A stretch of DNA of 64,000 bases from Flavobacteriales bacterium UBA2669 (GTDB lineage: Bacteria > Bacteroidota > Bacteroidia > Flavobacteriales_E > Vicingaceae). Under the pieces are notes generated by a model, which saw only the letters and a program-made list of their open reading frames with translations, was not told where the DNA came from and did not search any database. The DNA is taken from positions 831,786 to 895,785 of the forward strand of contig DEMN01000012.1 in NCBI GenBank assembly GCA_002359215.1. The letters run 5' to 3'. Position numbers and translations under genes: made by a program. This document shows positions 28,107 to 36,724 of this stretch, in pieces; position 1 is the first letter of the stretch, and the number at the start of each line of letters is the position of its first letter.

Positions 28107-28862
28107 ATGAGGGTTTTCGCTGGTCCAAATGGATCTGGGAAAAGTACTATTATTAATAAAGTACGAAACTATAAAGTTAATAATGTACCTATAGATTTTG
28201 GTATCTATATAAATGCTGATTTAATCGCCAAAGAACTGAGAAAAGGTAAATGTTCTCTCAAAAAATACAAGATAACTCTTTTGGAAGATGAATTCGTGAG
28301 AATTGCCATGGATTCAGGCTTAGTTGGGAATAGTTTTAATGAAAAACTATTTAAATCGTCCTTTAAGCTTAAAGACAATAGCATTTATTTGGTGAAATTA
28401 AATGCTGATGAACATTTAGCACAAATAATTGCACATGTATTAAGAAAAAAGCTATTATCAGAGCGAAAAAAATTCTCTTTTGAAACAGTTTTTTCACATC
28501 CCAGTAAGGTAGATATTATGAAAGAAGCTGTGAAAGCGGGATATAAAGTTTATTTGTATTTTGTTTCAACTAAATCTCCTGCAATTAATCAATATCGTGT
28601 TGAAGTAAGGGTTAAACAAGGTGGTCATGATGTTCCTAAAGATAAAATAACTGATAGGTATTATCGTTCAATGAATTTACTTCATGAAGCATCTCAATAT
28701 GCTTATCAAGCATTTTATTTTGACAATTCGGTAGATGGTGAAGGGAAACAATCATTATTTGCTCACTTTAAGTTAGATAAAGATAATAATAAGAATTGGG
28801 ATAAAATTGATAATGACATCGTTCCCGATTGGTTTAAACAATATTATTCCAATAAAATATAA
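28107..28862 (+). CDS. Zeta-toxin-like P-loop kinase
   Basis: About 251 residues from the ATG at 28107; an in-frame TTG at 28086 overlaps the upstream stop and is less likely because the P-loop normally lies right at the N-terminus in this family. Walker A is RVFAGPNGSGKSTII at residues 2-16. Next come IYINADLIAKEL, KKFSFETVFSHPSKVDIMKEAVKAGYKVYLYFVST and the Arg-rich VRVKQGGHDVPKDKITDRYYRS lid, all typical of zeta/PezT-related toxins. Such kinases phosphorylate UDP-GlcNAc-type sugars and block wall synthesis. This group in Bacteroidota has unknown targets. It forms a pair with the 73-residue protein upstream. Confidence 0.8.
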   Translation: MRVFAGPNGSGKSTIINKVRNYKVNNVPIDFGIYINADLIAKELRKGKCSLKKYKITLLEDEFVRIAMDSGLVGNSFNEKLFKSSFKLKDNSIYLVKLNADEHLAQIIAHVLRKKLLSERKKFSFETVFSHPSKVDIMKEAVKAGYKVYLYFVSTKSPAINQYRVEVRVKQGGHDVPKDKITDRYYRSMNLLHEASQYAYQAFYFDNSVDGEGKQSLFAHFKLDKDNNKNWDKIDNDIVPDWFKQYYSNKI

Positions 28863-29238
28863 TTACAAAAAGAAGATCTTTTTTAAAAATTTTAAAAATC
28901 TTTTCACTAGAGAAGATATATGTCAGTATTAAGTTAAAATAAGATTTATGGATTAAAATTTCATTTTCATACATTCTAATAAAAACAATCATCTAGGATG
29001 TGTTTGGTAGAAAATTCATATTAAGTTAAATATAGAAAAACAAGATAGTTTATAACCAAAATCGCAAGTAGAAAAAATAACAAAAACAAGCTTTAATTAT
29101 TGATTATGAGGTTTTTATTTAAATAATTACTGAAATAATGGTTTTTTAAAAATCTTTAGAAAACTGAAATTTAACTGAAAAAATTCTGAAATCTCCCAAT
29201 TGTTAAGTTTGTTCTTTTTTTCTTATGGTATGATACAA
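28863..29238. other. AT-rich gap between convergent genes, no gene seen
   Basis: 376 bases, very AT-rich, between the zeta-like toxin and the ImmA/IrrE gene. I see no open frame of substance and no RNA gene. Runs such as ttttttaaaaattttaaaaa just after the toxin stop could terminate transcription but do not form a strong hairpin. Confidence 0.5.
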
Positions 29239-30021
29239 TCATTTTAGCTCTTCCCAAACAACACTAAGTACAGTGTTATATCTAGGAGTAATAATACAAT
29301 ACTCATAAAATTTAAAATTGTTATCATCTTCCCAGTGTTTTAATTCAAACCAAGTTGATTTCCAAATAGGTTGTTTGCTTTGTTCTTTTGGATAAATTTT
29401 TCCTTCATCAAAGAATTCAAAAGCAACTGAGTCTTCAGGTGGAGTAAGTTTAGTTCTATCATTAATAAAATGAGGATAGTTTTCAGGTCGTTTCCAATAC
29501 TTCACTTGATTGTTGTGTGAGTAAAACAAGCAAATAGGATGAGATCCCAATTCAAAATATTTGTATGCAACGGAAGTAATGCTTGTTTGAAACCTTTCTG
29601 ACAGTTGACGCAGTAAATCAGGACTGAATTTTTTCCCTTCACACTCTTTTCTAAACAAATGTTCCGGCATTAATAATTCAGATGCAAATTCATTAGCTTC
29701 TGTTTCTTGGTGACCATTCTTAAAGTACTCTAATGTAGCATCTGTATCATTATGAACTGTAATAACATTTCGGTGCATTTCATAATGGCCAAGTTCATGT
29801 GCTATAACAAACCGTTTTTTACCTTCGTATGGAATATTCGAATTTATTGTAATAATTGCTGAGTGCTCACCAAAAACAATTCTTCCCTCAGAATTTTGCA
29901 AAGGCTTCTCAATTAGTGTTGCTCCTCTACCGAAAACAATTAAATCTAAAGGAAATTTCGTGGGGTCATCAATACCACATTCGCTCATTAATTTTTGTGC
30001 TACAGACTTACCCTTTGACAT
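29239..30021 (-). CDS. ImmA/IrrE family zinc metalloprotease
   Basis: 260 residues. The gluzincin motif AHELGHYEMHRN has H75, E76 and H79, with the third ligand probably in the downstream EANEFASELLMP (Glu of the EANEFA helix). Family members cut repressors: ImmA frees the ICEBs1 element and IrrE/PprI cleaves DdrO. The C-terminal ~110 residues (YWKRPENYPHFIND...WEDDNNFKFYEYCII) form an extra domain, perhaps sensory. It is the last gene of a three-gene leftward operon after the 137-residue gene (4-base gap). No XRE repressor, the usual ImmA target, is adjacent. Confidence 0.9.
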   Translation of the reverse strand: MSKGKSVAQKLMSECGIDDPTKFPLDLIVFGRGATLIEKPLQNSEGRIVFGEHSAIITINSNIPYEGKKRFVIAHELGHYEMHRNVITVHNDTDATLEYFKNGHQETEANEFASELLMPEHLFRKECEGKKFSPDLLRQLSERFQTSITSVAYKYFELGSHPICLFYSHNNQVKYWKRPENYPHFINDRTKLTPPEDSVAFEFFDEGKIYPKEQSKQPIWKSTWFELKHWEDDNNFKFYEYCIITPRYNTVLSVVWEELK

Positions 30022-30025
30022 TTCG

Positions 30026-30439
30026 TTATTTTCCCTTTTTTAATTCTTCCATAAGCTTTACAAGGTCAACATCAGTTAATACATCTCGAATTTCATCATC
30101 TGACCAATTTTCAAGTTTTCTGTAATGAAAAGATGGTGTTTTTGTATGAAGTAAATTAATTAATGCTTCAGAGGCTTTTTCTGAGTTTTGTTTTATTACG
30201 TCTTTTATTCTCTCAAAAGCGATATCTAATAGTTTTTGATCTCTTTGTTTATTGGATAAGCCTGTCACCATGAAACGAATTTTCTTAATGTATTGATTTG
30301 AAAAAAGTAATTCTTCTTCAGGGTCTATACCTTCTTCTGTTAGAAATTGCTTTGCATATTCAGTATCATTCTGCAGCAACTCTAATTCAACACTATCAAT
30401 TCTTTCCAGAATAGTCTTATTTTTTTTGTTAGTATCCAT
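30026..30439 (-). CDS. Unknown protein between sigma-like and ImmA genes
   Basis: 137 residues, strongly charged and mostly helical. It has ILERIDSVELELLQNDTEYAKQFLTEEGIDPEEEL at the start, given here in two parts: ILERIDSVELELLQ and FLTEEGIDPEEEL. The C-terminus WSDDEIRDVLTDVDLVKLMEEL is acidic. There are no membrane segments or signal peptide. It overlaps the sigma-like gene by 11 bases and ends 4 bases before the protease gene. By position it could be the protease substrate or an anti-sigma/adaptor; neither is shown by sequence. Confidence 0.7.
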   Translation of the reverse strand: MDTNKKNKTILERIDSVELELLQNDTEYAKQFLTEEGIDPEEELLFSNQYIKKIRFMVTGLSNKQRDQKLLDIAFERIKDVIKQNSEKASEALINLLHTKTPSFHYRKLENWSDDEIRDVLTDVDLVKLMEELKKGK

Positions 30440-31031
30440 GTGTCACTAATTTTTGTTTAATTACTTCTCTTTTTCTTTTGAACCGCCTCCAGGCGTTATG
30501 AAAATCTTCTTCACTAAGCCCAATCGTTTTCCTAATTTCTTCAGGTTTTTCAATGCCATCCACCAAGCATTCAAATATTAATAGTTCATTGTCGTCAGCA
30601 CCGTTAGCTTGTAATTCATCAAACAATTGTTCTCTTAATTCTTTACTTATAATGGTTTCCTCAATATTTGAGCTCGTTTCTCCATTTTGATTCATCAAAA
30701 ACTCATTTTCTCCGACCTTTACTTCTTTTTTGAGCTTTTTAAGCATATTGTTGATCTGACTATCAACTGCACTTACGATAAAATCTTCAAAATCAGGGTA
30801 GGCATCAATATTCCAATTTCGTTTTTTTGTTATAAAGACCTTATTGACTATTTCGCTTATAGCATCACGGGAGAAACTTTTTAGCTCCTCATTAGACCAT
30901 TTAACATTATATCGCTTTCGAAGTACCCATGCACAACGCCCCATCAATTTCAGCCAAAAGTCATCCCAATCACGATTATTTAACTGTTCGGCTAATAGTT
31001 CTTCAGAAGCGATAGTTTTTGTTTCTTCCAT
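30429..31031 (-). CDS. Sigma-70-like (ECF-type) regulatory protein
   Basis: 200 residues. The N-terminal half (DFWLKLMGRCAWVLRKRYNV ... SRDAISEIVNKVFI ... DFEDFIVSAVDSQINNMLKK) resembles sigma region 2. The C-terminal half (ELLIFECLVDGIEKPEEI, then IGLSEEDFHNAWRRFKRKRE) resembles a region 4 helix-turn-helix. The two are joined by a variable linker, as in ECF factors. Similarity is structural and weak, so it may be a sigma-related regulator rather than a true sigma factor. It is first in the leftward operon with the 137-residue gene and the ImmA-like protease. It diverges from the DUF2188-protease-Qat operon across 192 bases containing several inverted repeats. Confidence 0.6.
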   Translation of the reverse strand: MEETKTIASEELLAEQLNNRDWDDFWLKLMGRCAWVLRKRYNVKWSNEELKSFSRDAISEIVNKVFITKKRNWNIDAYPDFEDFIVSAVDSQINNMLKKLKKEVKVGENEFLMNQNGETSSNIEETIISKELREQLFDELQANGADDNELLIFECLVDGIEKPEEIRKTIGLSEEDFHNAWRRFKRKREVIKQKLVTHGY

Positions 31032-31223
31032 TGTGGCTTGTTACTATAAAATGCTGTAGAAATAAAAAAAATTACCATCCAATGGTAAATTATTAAAACA
31101 CGATAGCATCTTATTATAAGATAACAAAATAAGTTAAAAATGTTTAAATAAAATGACTATATGTCATGAATTTAATTTTGGCATGGAAGTTATTGAAAAT
31201 CAATTATTAATTAATAAAAAAGT
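31032..31223. promoter_or_regulatory. Divergent regulatory region with three inverted repeats
   Basis: The gap between the sigma-like operon (left) and the seven-gene Qat operon (right) holds three palindromes: TTACCAT-cca-ATGGTAA (31072-31088), ATCTTAT-T-ATAAGAT (31108-31122) and ATGAC-tatat-GTCAT (31153-31167). A candidate rightward -7 element, TAATTTTG, is at 31173-31180, just after the third palindrome and 44 bases before the DUF2188 start. This is a compact switch-like region. Confidence 0.6.
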
Positions 31224-31457
31224 ATGATTATGAGTAAAGGAAAAAATCAACACGTAACTAAACACCAAGGCGGTTGGCAAGTAAAAGGAGCGGGTAACAC
31301 TAAAGCAACTAAAGTTACTAACACACAAAAAGAAGCAATAGATGTGGCAAGAGAAATTGCAAAAAACCAATCTTCGGAATTATTAATACACGGAAAGAAT
31401 GGCAGAATAAGAGAAAAAGATTCTCATGGTAATGATCCAAGAAATATTAAAGGATAA
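31224..31457 (+). CDS. DUF2188 family small protein
   Basis: 77 residues (an alternative ATG two codons in gives MSKGKNQH). It matches DUF2188 as I know it: HVTKHQGGWQVKGAGNTKAT, NTQKEAIDVAREIAKNQ, then LLIHGKNGRIREKDSHGNDP. The fold is small and basic, of unknown function, and often found in mobile or defence regions. It is first of the seven-gene operon ending in qatD, 14 bases before the protease gene. It may bind nucleic acid or regulate the operon; this is a guess. Confidence 0.85.
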   Translation: MIMSKGKNQHVTKHQGGWQVKGAGNTKATKVTNTQKEAIDVAREIAKNQSSELLIHGKNGRIREKDSHGNDPRNIKG

Positions 31458-31471
31458 AAAACAATTTATTT

Positions 31472-32431
31472 ATGAATAAACTTTACGAAGCAAAAAACTA
31501 TTTTGAAGACTTACTATTTGGTTCTAATTCAGACGGTATAGGATTTATAAACGAATCCATATTTGACTTTCACAAGTCGAATAACTTATTCTCTTCATCT
31601 TTTTCTAATAATGGAAGTTCTAATGATGTTTTATCAGTAGGTATTATTCGCAATAATTCTACATTAGAAGTTGGAATTGCTAATAATTTAATTAATGCAT
31701 CAGCATATTGCGGTTGTTTAAAAAATGACATTTGTCGTAAACTAATGTTAAATCATCAATACGTCAATGTTGTTCCGGTAGAAAAATACCGTACACAATT
31801 AACTTTAAATATCGGAGATAAAATTGGTCATTCAAATTTAGCAAAATCAGGTTCTTATGGAACTTTGGGCTTTTTTATGCTTCCATATACTGATAATAAA
31901 TCACCACTTATTGTTAGTAATAATCATGTGCTTGCTGACACAAATAGTGCGGAGATAGGCGACTCAATTTATAGCATGAAACAGACTTCATATCCTATTG
32001 GAGAACTTAAAGATTATGTTCCAATTACAACAGGAGAAAATAGATTGGATCTTGCCGTAGCTCAATTAAATGGTTTTGAGAGTTCAATCCCTAAGGGTTC
32101 TGCAACCTATCGACAAGCAATTATAGGAGAAAAAGTATATAAAACTGGTGCAACCACAGGTAAAACTTTTGGACAAGTGCGTTCTATTAATTACACTTCC
32201 AAAATTAATTTTGGAAGTGTTGACGCTGTGTTTGTAGATCAAATACAAATCACTACAGGAATACCAAGTAATAGTTTTAGTTTGGGGGGAGACTCTGGCT
32301 CATTAATAAGGTCGTATTCAGATAATAGTTTTCTGGGGCTTTTATTTGCCGGAAATGGAACATGGACACTTGCAAATCAACAGCATTTAGTAGTTCAACA
32401 ATTAAAACAATGGGGATATCAAATAAAATAA
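31472..32431 (+). CDS. Trypsin-like (Nal1-type) serine protease
   Basis: 319 residues with a chymotrypsin-fold triad visible in order: H152 in VSNNHVLAD, D193 in NRLDLAVAQL and S275 in LGGDSGSLIRS. The arrangement, with YKTGATTGKTFGQV between D and S, resembles the Nal1/trypsin-like peptidase families. No signal peptide is seen, so it should act in the cytoplasm, unlike housekeeping HtrA proteases. It sits 2 bases before the 73-residue gene and, through it, runs into qatA. Cytoplasmic trypsin-like proteases in defence loci are thought to activate effectors by cleavage. Its target here could be one of the Qat proteins or the divergent sigma-like protein, which is inference. Confidence 0.85.
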   Translation: MNKLYEAKNYFEDLLFGSNSDGIGFINESIFDFHKSNNLFSSSFSNNGSSNDVLSVGIIRNNSTLEVGIANNLINASAYCGCLKNDICRKLMLNHQYVNVVPVEKYRTQLTLNIGDKIGHSNLAKSGSYGTLGFFMLPYTDNKSPLIVSNNHVLADTNSAEIGDSIYSMKQTSYPIGELKDYVPITTGENRLDLAVAQLNGFESSIPKGSATYRQAIIGEKVYKTGATTGKTFGQVRSINYTSKINFGSVDAVFVDQIQITTGIPSNSFSLGGDSGSLIRSYSDNSFLGLLFAGNGTWTLANQQHLVVQQLKQWGYQIK

Positions 32432-32433
32432 TT

Positions 32434-32655
32434 ATGACTATAAACGAAGCAAAACAAATCTTAGAGAAAGAAATTATTTTTTTTGATGGTGTAATAGGTG
32501 TTGGAGTAATTGAAACAAAGCAAGAACAAATTATAGAAATTGCAATTCTTGAAAATCATCCAACTGTTGAGGCAAAAATACTTGAATTATGCCCAGAGAA
32601 TTTATGGAAGGGATACAAAATTAAAGTTATACCATCAAAACCTTATACAACTTAA
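32434..32655 (+). CDS. Small protein between the protease and qatA
   Basis: 73 residues starting at the ATG 2 bases after the protease stop: MTINEAKQILEKEIIFFDGV, then IGVGVIETKQEQIIEIAILE and a C-terminal GYKIKVIPSKPYTT. A longer open frame from 32362 would overlap the protease gene in another frame and is rejected. The strand content and the repeated ferredoxin-like pattern GVGVIE...IEIAIL resemble the small domains found next to or fused to Nal1-type proteases. It may be an inhibitor, activator or pro-domain. It ends 13 bases before qatA. Confidence 0.65.
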   Translation: MTINEAKQILEKEIIFFDGVIGVGVIETKQEQIIEIAILENHPTVEAKILELCPENLWKGYKIKVIPSKPYTT

Positions 32656-32668
32656 TAACAATTTATTT

Positions 32669-34516
32669 ATGTGGAGCGATAACGAAACAAATTCTGACTT
32701 TATAGATTTTCAACACATGGTTAGTGCTGTTAAAAATATTATTGAAAACGATAATTTACTTCCTTGCAGCATCGGTGTGTTTGGAGATTGGGGTAGTGGA
32801 AAGTCGAGTTTAATGAAAATGATTGAAAATGAATTTGAAGCAGAAAAGGATATTTTAACAATTAATTTCAACGGGTGGTTATTTGAAGGCTACGAAGATA
32901 CTAAGACTGTGCTTATGGGTAGGATTGTTGATGAAATAATAAAAAAGAGAACTCTTGATGAAAAAGCACTGAAAATTGCTGCAAAACTTCTAAAAAAAAT
33001 TGATTTATTAAAACTTGGTCGCTCAGCTGTAAAACACGGAATGGGTTATTTGGCTATGGGACCAGCAGGTCTAGCAATGACTGCATCAACGGAAGCTCTC
33101 GGAAAAATAGGGTCTATTGATTATGAACAGTACATAAAAGATAAGAAAGATAAAAACGATCCAGATGAAGTTCTTAGAACTAATATTCAGGAGTTCCATC
33201 TAAATTTTGAAGAATTAATAAAAGAAACAAAAATTGATAAAGTCATTGTTTTTATAGATGATTTAGATAGGTGTTCATATGACACCGTTATTGAAACTTT
33301 AGAAGCAATCAAACTATTTTTATTTGCTAAAAAAACTGCTTTTATTATTGGAGCTGATGAAAGACTTATAAAATATGCCGTTAGAAGAAGGTTTCCTGAA
33401 ATACCTGGAGATAATGCAGAAGTAGGACGTGATTATTTAGAAAAATTAATTCAATACCCAATTCGTATACCTCCTTTAAGTGATATGGAGCTAGCGATAT
33501 ACGTAAATCTTTTATTTACAAATCTTTATACTGATGTGGGTGAATTTGAATTTGTCCGTGATGGTGTACTAAAAAAGAAAAACGAAGATCAATTTGGTTT
33601 CAATTTCAATCTTGATAATATAAATGATTTTGTTAATGAAGTAGGTCAAGAGCTAAAGGAAGCTCTTTTACTATCCTCTCAATTGATTCCAGTATTGGCT
33701 GTTGGTTTAAATGGTAATCCAAGGCAAACAAAAAGATTCTTGAATACCATGCTTTTGAGACAAACAATGGCAAAATCTAAAGGCGAAGAGCTTAATAAAC
33801 GAATACTAGCTAAATTAATGCTACTTGAATATTTTAAATCTGAAACTTTTAAAGCATATTATAAGCAACAAGCACAAAATTCTGGAATCATCTCTGATAT
33901 GGTAACTCTAGAAGAAATTGCAAAATCAAATGAATTAGCGAATAAAAAAATAGAAAAACTTACATTAGAACAACAAGCGTACTTAAATGATTCTTGGATT
34001 AAAAGTTGGCTTGCTTCTGAACCTTCTTTAGTAGGAGTTGATTTACAATCTTATTTTTATTTTTCAAGGGATAAGTTATCAGTTTCAGGCATTAACTTAC
34101 AACGCATGAGCTCACAAGCTCAAGAGGTTTTAAGAAAAATAATGAGTGATTCTGAAACTATAAGAAATGTGGGATTAAAAGAAACGCAATCATTAAATGC
34201 AGGAGACGCTTCTGCTATATTCGAATCGCTGTGCGAAAAAATAAAATATGAGGATAAACAAACTGGAGAGAATCCAACATTGAAGAAGTTGTTTGATTTT
34301 TGTGAATCTCGAAAGGAACTTATATCTCAATTGCTTGGATATATTGAAAAATTACCTCACCAAATATTACCTATAGGTGCAACAACATGGTTGCAGTCTC
34401 TAACGGATAATACAGAACATAATCAAGTAGCAGCAAGAATTTTACAAGAATGGAGTGATAGTAAACACAATAAATCCCTTGCTAAAATTGCTAAAAACAA
34501 ATTAAAAACTAAGTAA
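32669..34516 (+). CDS. qatA: QatA, KAP family P-loop ATPase of the QatABCD defence system
   Basis: About 615 residues from the ATG at 32669; the open frame from 32540 overlaps the small gene in another frame and adds no domain. The KAP signature is complete: IGVFGDWGSGKSSLMKMIE (Walker A), VIVFIDDLDRCSYDTV (Walker B), ETLEAIKLFLFAKKTAFIIG, and NGNPRQTKRFLNTMLLRQ. KAP NTPases are often membrane-linked, and two hydrophobic stretches (MGYLAMGPAGLAMTAS region) may fit this. In the known antiphage system QatA provides ATPase activity; the mechanism is not settled. It lies 1 base before qatB. Confidence 0.93.
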   Translation: MWSDNETNSDFIDFQHMVSAVKNIIENDNLLPCSIGVFGDWGSGKSSLMKMIENEFEAEKDILTINFNGWLFEGYEDTKTVLMGRIVDEIIKKRTLDEKALKIAAKLLKKIDLLKLGRSAVKHGMGYLAMGPAGLAMTASTEALGKIGSIDYEQYIKDKKDKNDPDEVLRTNIQEFHLNFEELIKETKIDKVIVFIDDLDRCSYDTVIETLEAIKLFLFAKKTAFIIGADERLIKYAVRRRFPEIPGDNAEVGRDYLEKLIQYPIRIPPLSDMELAIYVNLLFTNLYTDVGEFEFVRDGVLKKKNEDQFGFNFNLDNINDFVNEVGQELKEALLLSSQLIPVLAVGLNGNPRQTKRFLNTMLLRQTMAKSKGEELNKRILAKLMLLEYFKSETFKAYYKQQAQNSGIISDMVTLEEIAKSNELANKKIEKLTLEQQAYLNDSWIKSWLASEPSLVGVDLQSYFYFSRDKLSVSGINLQRMSSQAQEVLRKIMSDSETIRNVGLKETQSLNAGDASAIFESLCEKIKYEDKQTGENPTLKKLFDFCESRKELISQLLGYIEKLPHQILPIGATTWLQSLTDNTEHNQVAARILQEWSDSKHNKSLAKIAKNKLKTK

Positions 34517-34517
34517 A

Positions 34518-35384
34518 ATGGGTACATCTATATCAGGTTCAGGACCAAAAGGAAAGAGCCCTTTGCTACCAAGCTGGGCAACAGGAATAGATGATTCTGG
34601 TTCTTCGGATGATGAACAAGAATCGCAAGAAAATGATAATAACTCAGAAGAAGGAGAACAAGATAGTTCAAGTAATCAAACTAATGATAAAATTAGTGAT
34701 ATCGAGTATGCTAATAGTTTGAGGGGAGCGAAAAGTTCACTTTCTCATTATATTAATAATAGAAAAGGTTATTCATTAAAGGGAGCTGTCAAATCCTATA
34801 TTCGTTCAACTGGGGGGCATAAAAAGGCTACTAAAAGCTCCATTTCGGGAATTAAAGCTGGAAACAATTTTATTAATTTCTGGGGAGGTGTTTCACAGGT
34901 TGGCTTTAAAGAAACTTTAGAAAAGTATGATCTGACAGATTGCATTGGAAAATCTACTGAGGAAGTATTTGCTAAGATAGCTGATAAAATTGCTCCTATT
35001 GGTTCTACAAATGATGAAGCAATTGCTAGAGCTGCAATAATGATGGCTTTTGATAAACTTTGTGAGCGAATGATTGAAAACAATCAAGACTTAGACACCT
35101 TGGATAAGCTTGATTCAGAAACATTGAAAGAAACAGTTGTTGAGTTTGTCAGTGCATATATTTTCAAAAAATGGGTATATGAAGCAGGAATAGCATTAGA
35201 AAAGAATAATCTAACGGAAAATGAAGCAGTTGGACTAGAAAATGAAATGCGCAACTTTGTTCGAGATGAAGTGAAAAATGGATTCAAAAAAATGGATGTG
35301 GTAACTTTTGATATAACGGAAGGCGATGGCAAAAAAATGATTGAAAAAATATTTAATACAGCATACTCAACACTTGAAAAATGA
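34518..35384 (+). CDS. qatB: QatB, defence system subunit
   Basis: 288 residues. The N-terminus MGTSISGSGPKGKSPLLPSW is characteristic of QatB as I recall the family. It is followed by an acidic, disordered Ser/Glu/Asp/Asn-rich linker (~25-60). A folded helical body begins at about 60 (YANSLRGAKSSLSHYI), with GGHKKATKSS and FINFWGGVSQVG conserved. QatB is required for protection in the published QatABCD system but has no assigned activity. It overlaps qatC by 4 bases (ATGA), consistent with tight stoichiometry. Confidence 0.9.
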   Translation: MGTSISGSGPKGKSPLLPSWATGIDDSGSSDDEQESQENDNNSEEGEQDSSSNQTNDKISDIEYANSLRGAKSSLSHYINNRKGYSLKGAVKSYIRSTGGHKKATKSSISGIKAGNNFINFWGGVSQVGFKETLEKYDLTDCIGKSTEEVFAKIADKIAPIGSTNDEAIARAAIMMAFDKLCERMIENNQDLDTLDKLDSETLKETVVEFVSAYIFKKWVYEAGIALEKNNLTENEAVGLENEMRNFVRDEVKNGFKKMDVVTFDITEGDGKKMIEKIFNTAYSTLEK

Positions 35385-36721
35385 AAACTTGGAATATTAT
35401 ACTTAAAAAAGACACTAATGATGATTTTGACATTCCAATTCTGGAAAACAAAATCACTATAGAAACATGGAAACAAGGTAGAGAAACAATTCTTAGTACG
35501 AATATCTTTAAACTACTTAATGATAGCAAACTGAAACCTAGTGATAATGTTTTTGATCTTTTGCATTTTGCTCTTGGACTTTATACGACAGATCAAGTCA
35601 TATCAAGGGCTCGATACGGATTTCAGGGATGGAGTCGCCATTTGAAAGTTTATGCCCCTGTAAACTCTTTAGATAATTGGACGTCAGTTAAAGCAGAATT
35701 TGAAAAATTAATGTCTTTTTTAAGTGGAGACAAGTGGGAGTTTATATTTAGAAAAGGTGAAAGTGTTCAACCTAGTCAAAAAGAAATAGTGCCTTCGTAT
35801 AATTCAAAAATTGAGGCTGTTGCTCTTTTTTCAGGTGGGATGGATTCTTTAATTAATGCTATAGATAATTTGGAGGATAAGAAAAAAATAGTTTTTGTCA
35901 GCCATTACAAAAGAGGTGGGGAAGGAAAAGTACAAAAACTTTTATATGATAAATTATTTGAAAAATATGGAAATGACTCTTTCGAGTTTCATAGGTTTAG
36001 TGTTCAGCCTCAACCTAATCAGGTGAAAACAGAGGGTGTTTCAACAGAAAACACATCAAGAGCCCGATCTTTTCTCTTTATATGTTTAGGTTTAGTTGTT
36101 GCAAATTCATTAGGAGAAAAAACTGAGCTAATAATACCTGAAAATGGGTTGATTTCTTTAAATATTCCGCTTACGGGTACAAGATTAAGTAGCCATAGTA
36201 CAAGAACAACACATCCATACTATTTATCATTACTTAATCAAATTGCAATAAAACTTAACATTGAGAATAAGATTGTTAATCCTTATCAATTTAAAACAAA
36301 AGGGGAAATGGCAGTTGAATGTAAAAATTTACCCTTTTTAAAGGAAGTTAATTCAGTTACTATATCATGTTCCCATTCTGATAATAGTAGATGGAAAAAG
36401 GGTTTGAAGTCAGGAATTCAATGCGGATATTGTGTACCATGTATAATCCGGCAAGCCGCAGAGAATAAAGGAGGTATTAAAGGAACAGAATATCTTACAA
36501 AGCTTTTAAATTTAAAAATTGTACCAACAAAAAAATCAGGAAGTGATACTAGAGCGTTCGAATTAGCATTAGAGAGGATGAAAGGCAAAACAGAGATGTC
36601 ATTGATGTTTAATATTCTTAGCTCTGGACCTCTTCCGTTTGAAGATAATGATGAACTTTTAAAGTACATAGACATGTATAAAAGAGGAATAGAAGAAGTT
36701 AAAGTATTTTTGAAAAAGTAA
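35381..36721 (+). CDS. qatC: QatC, QueC-like PP-loop enzyme of the Qat system
   Basis: 446 residues. The PP-loop ATP pyrophosphatase motif is ALFSGGMDSLINAI (Ser151). A QueC-type zinc site is visible in the C-terminal third: SCSHSD ... IQCGYCVPCIIRQA. QueC makes 7-cyano-7-deazaguanine, and the homology suggests that QatC modifies a nucleobase or protein N-terminus by a related chemistry. The N-terminal ~140 residues are an extension absent in housekeeping QueC (~220 residues). It lies between qatB (4-base overlap) and qatD (3-base gap). No queD, queE or queF is nearby, which supports a defence role over queuosine synthesis. Confidence 0.93.
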   Translation: MKTWNIILKKDTNDDFDIPILENKITIETWKQGRETILSTNIFKLLNDSKLKPSDNVFDLLHFALGLYTTDQVISRARYGFQGWSRHLKVYAPVNSLDNWTSVKAEFEKLMSFLSGDKWEFIFRKGESVQPSQKEIVPSYNSKIEAVALFSGGMDSLINAIDNLEDKKKIVFVSHYKRGGEGKVQKLLYDKLFEKYGNDSFEFHRFSVQPQPNQVKTEGVSTENTSRARSFLFICLGLVVANSLGEKTELIIPENGLISLNIPLTGTRLSSHSTRTTHPYYLSLLNQIAIKLNIENKIVNPYQFKTKGEMAVECKNLPFLKEVNSVTISCSHSDNSRWKKGLKSGIQCGYCVPCIIRQAAENKGGIKGTEYLTKLLNLKIVPTKKSGSDTRAFELALERMKGKTEMSLMFNILSSGPLPFEDNDELLKYIDMYKRGIEEVKVFLKK

Positions 36722-36724
36722 TAT

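Noticed and set aside
32362..32433. Upstream extension of the 73-residue ORF into the protease gene
   Set aside because: It overlaps the protease coding sequence in another frame and has no domain content; an ATG with correct spacing follows the protease stop.
32540..32668. Upstream extension of qatA by 43 codons
   Set aside because: It lies within the 73-residue gene in a different frame; the KAP domain begins after the ATG at 32669.
35381..36721. Housekeeping queC for queuosine synthesis
   Set aside because: The protein is twice the QueC length, lies between qatB and qatD, and no other queuosine genes are nearby.
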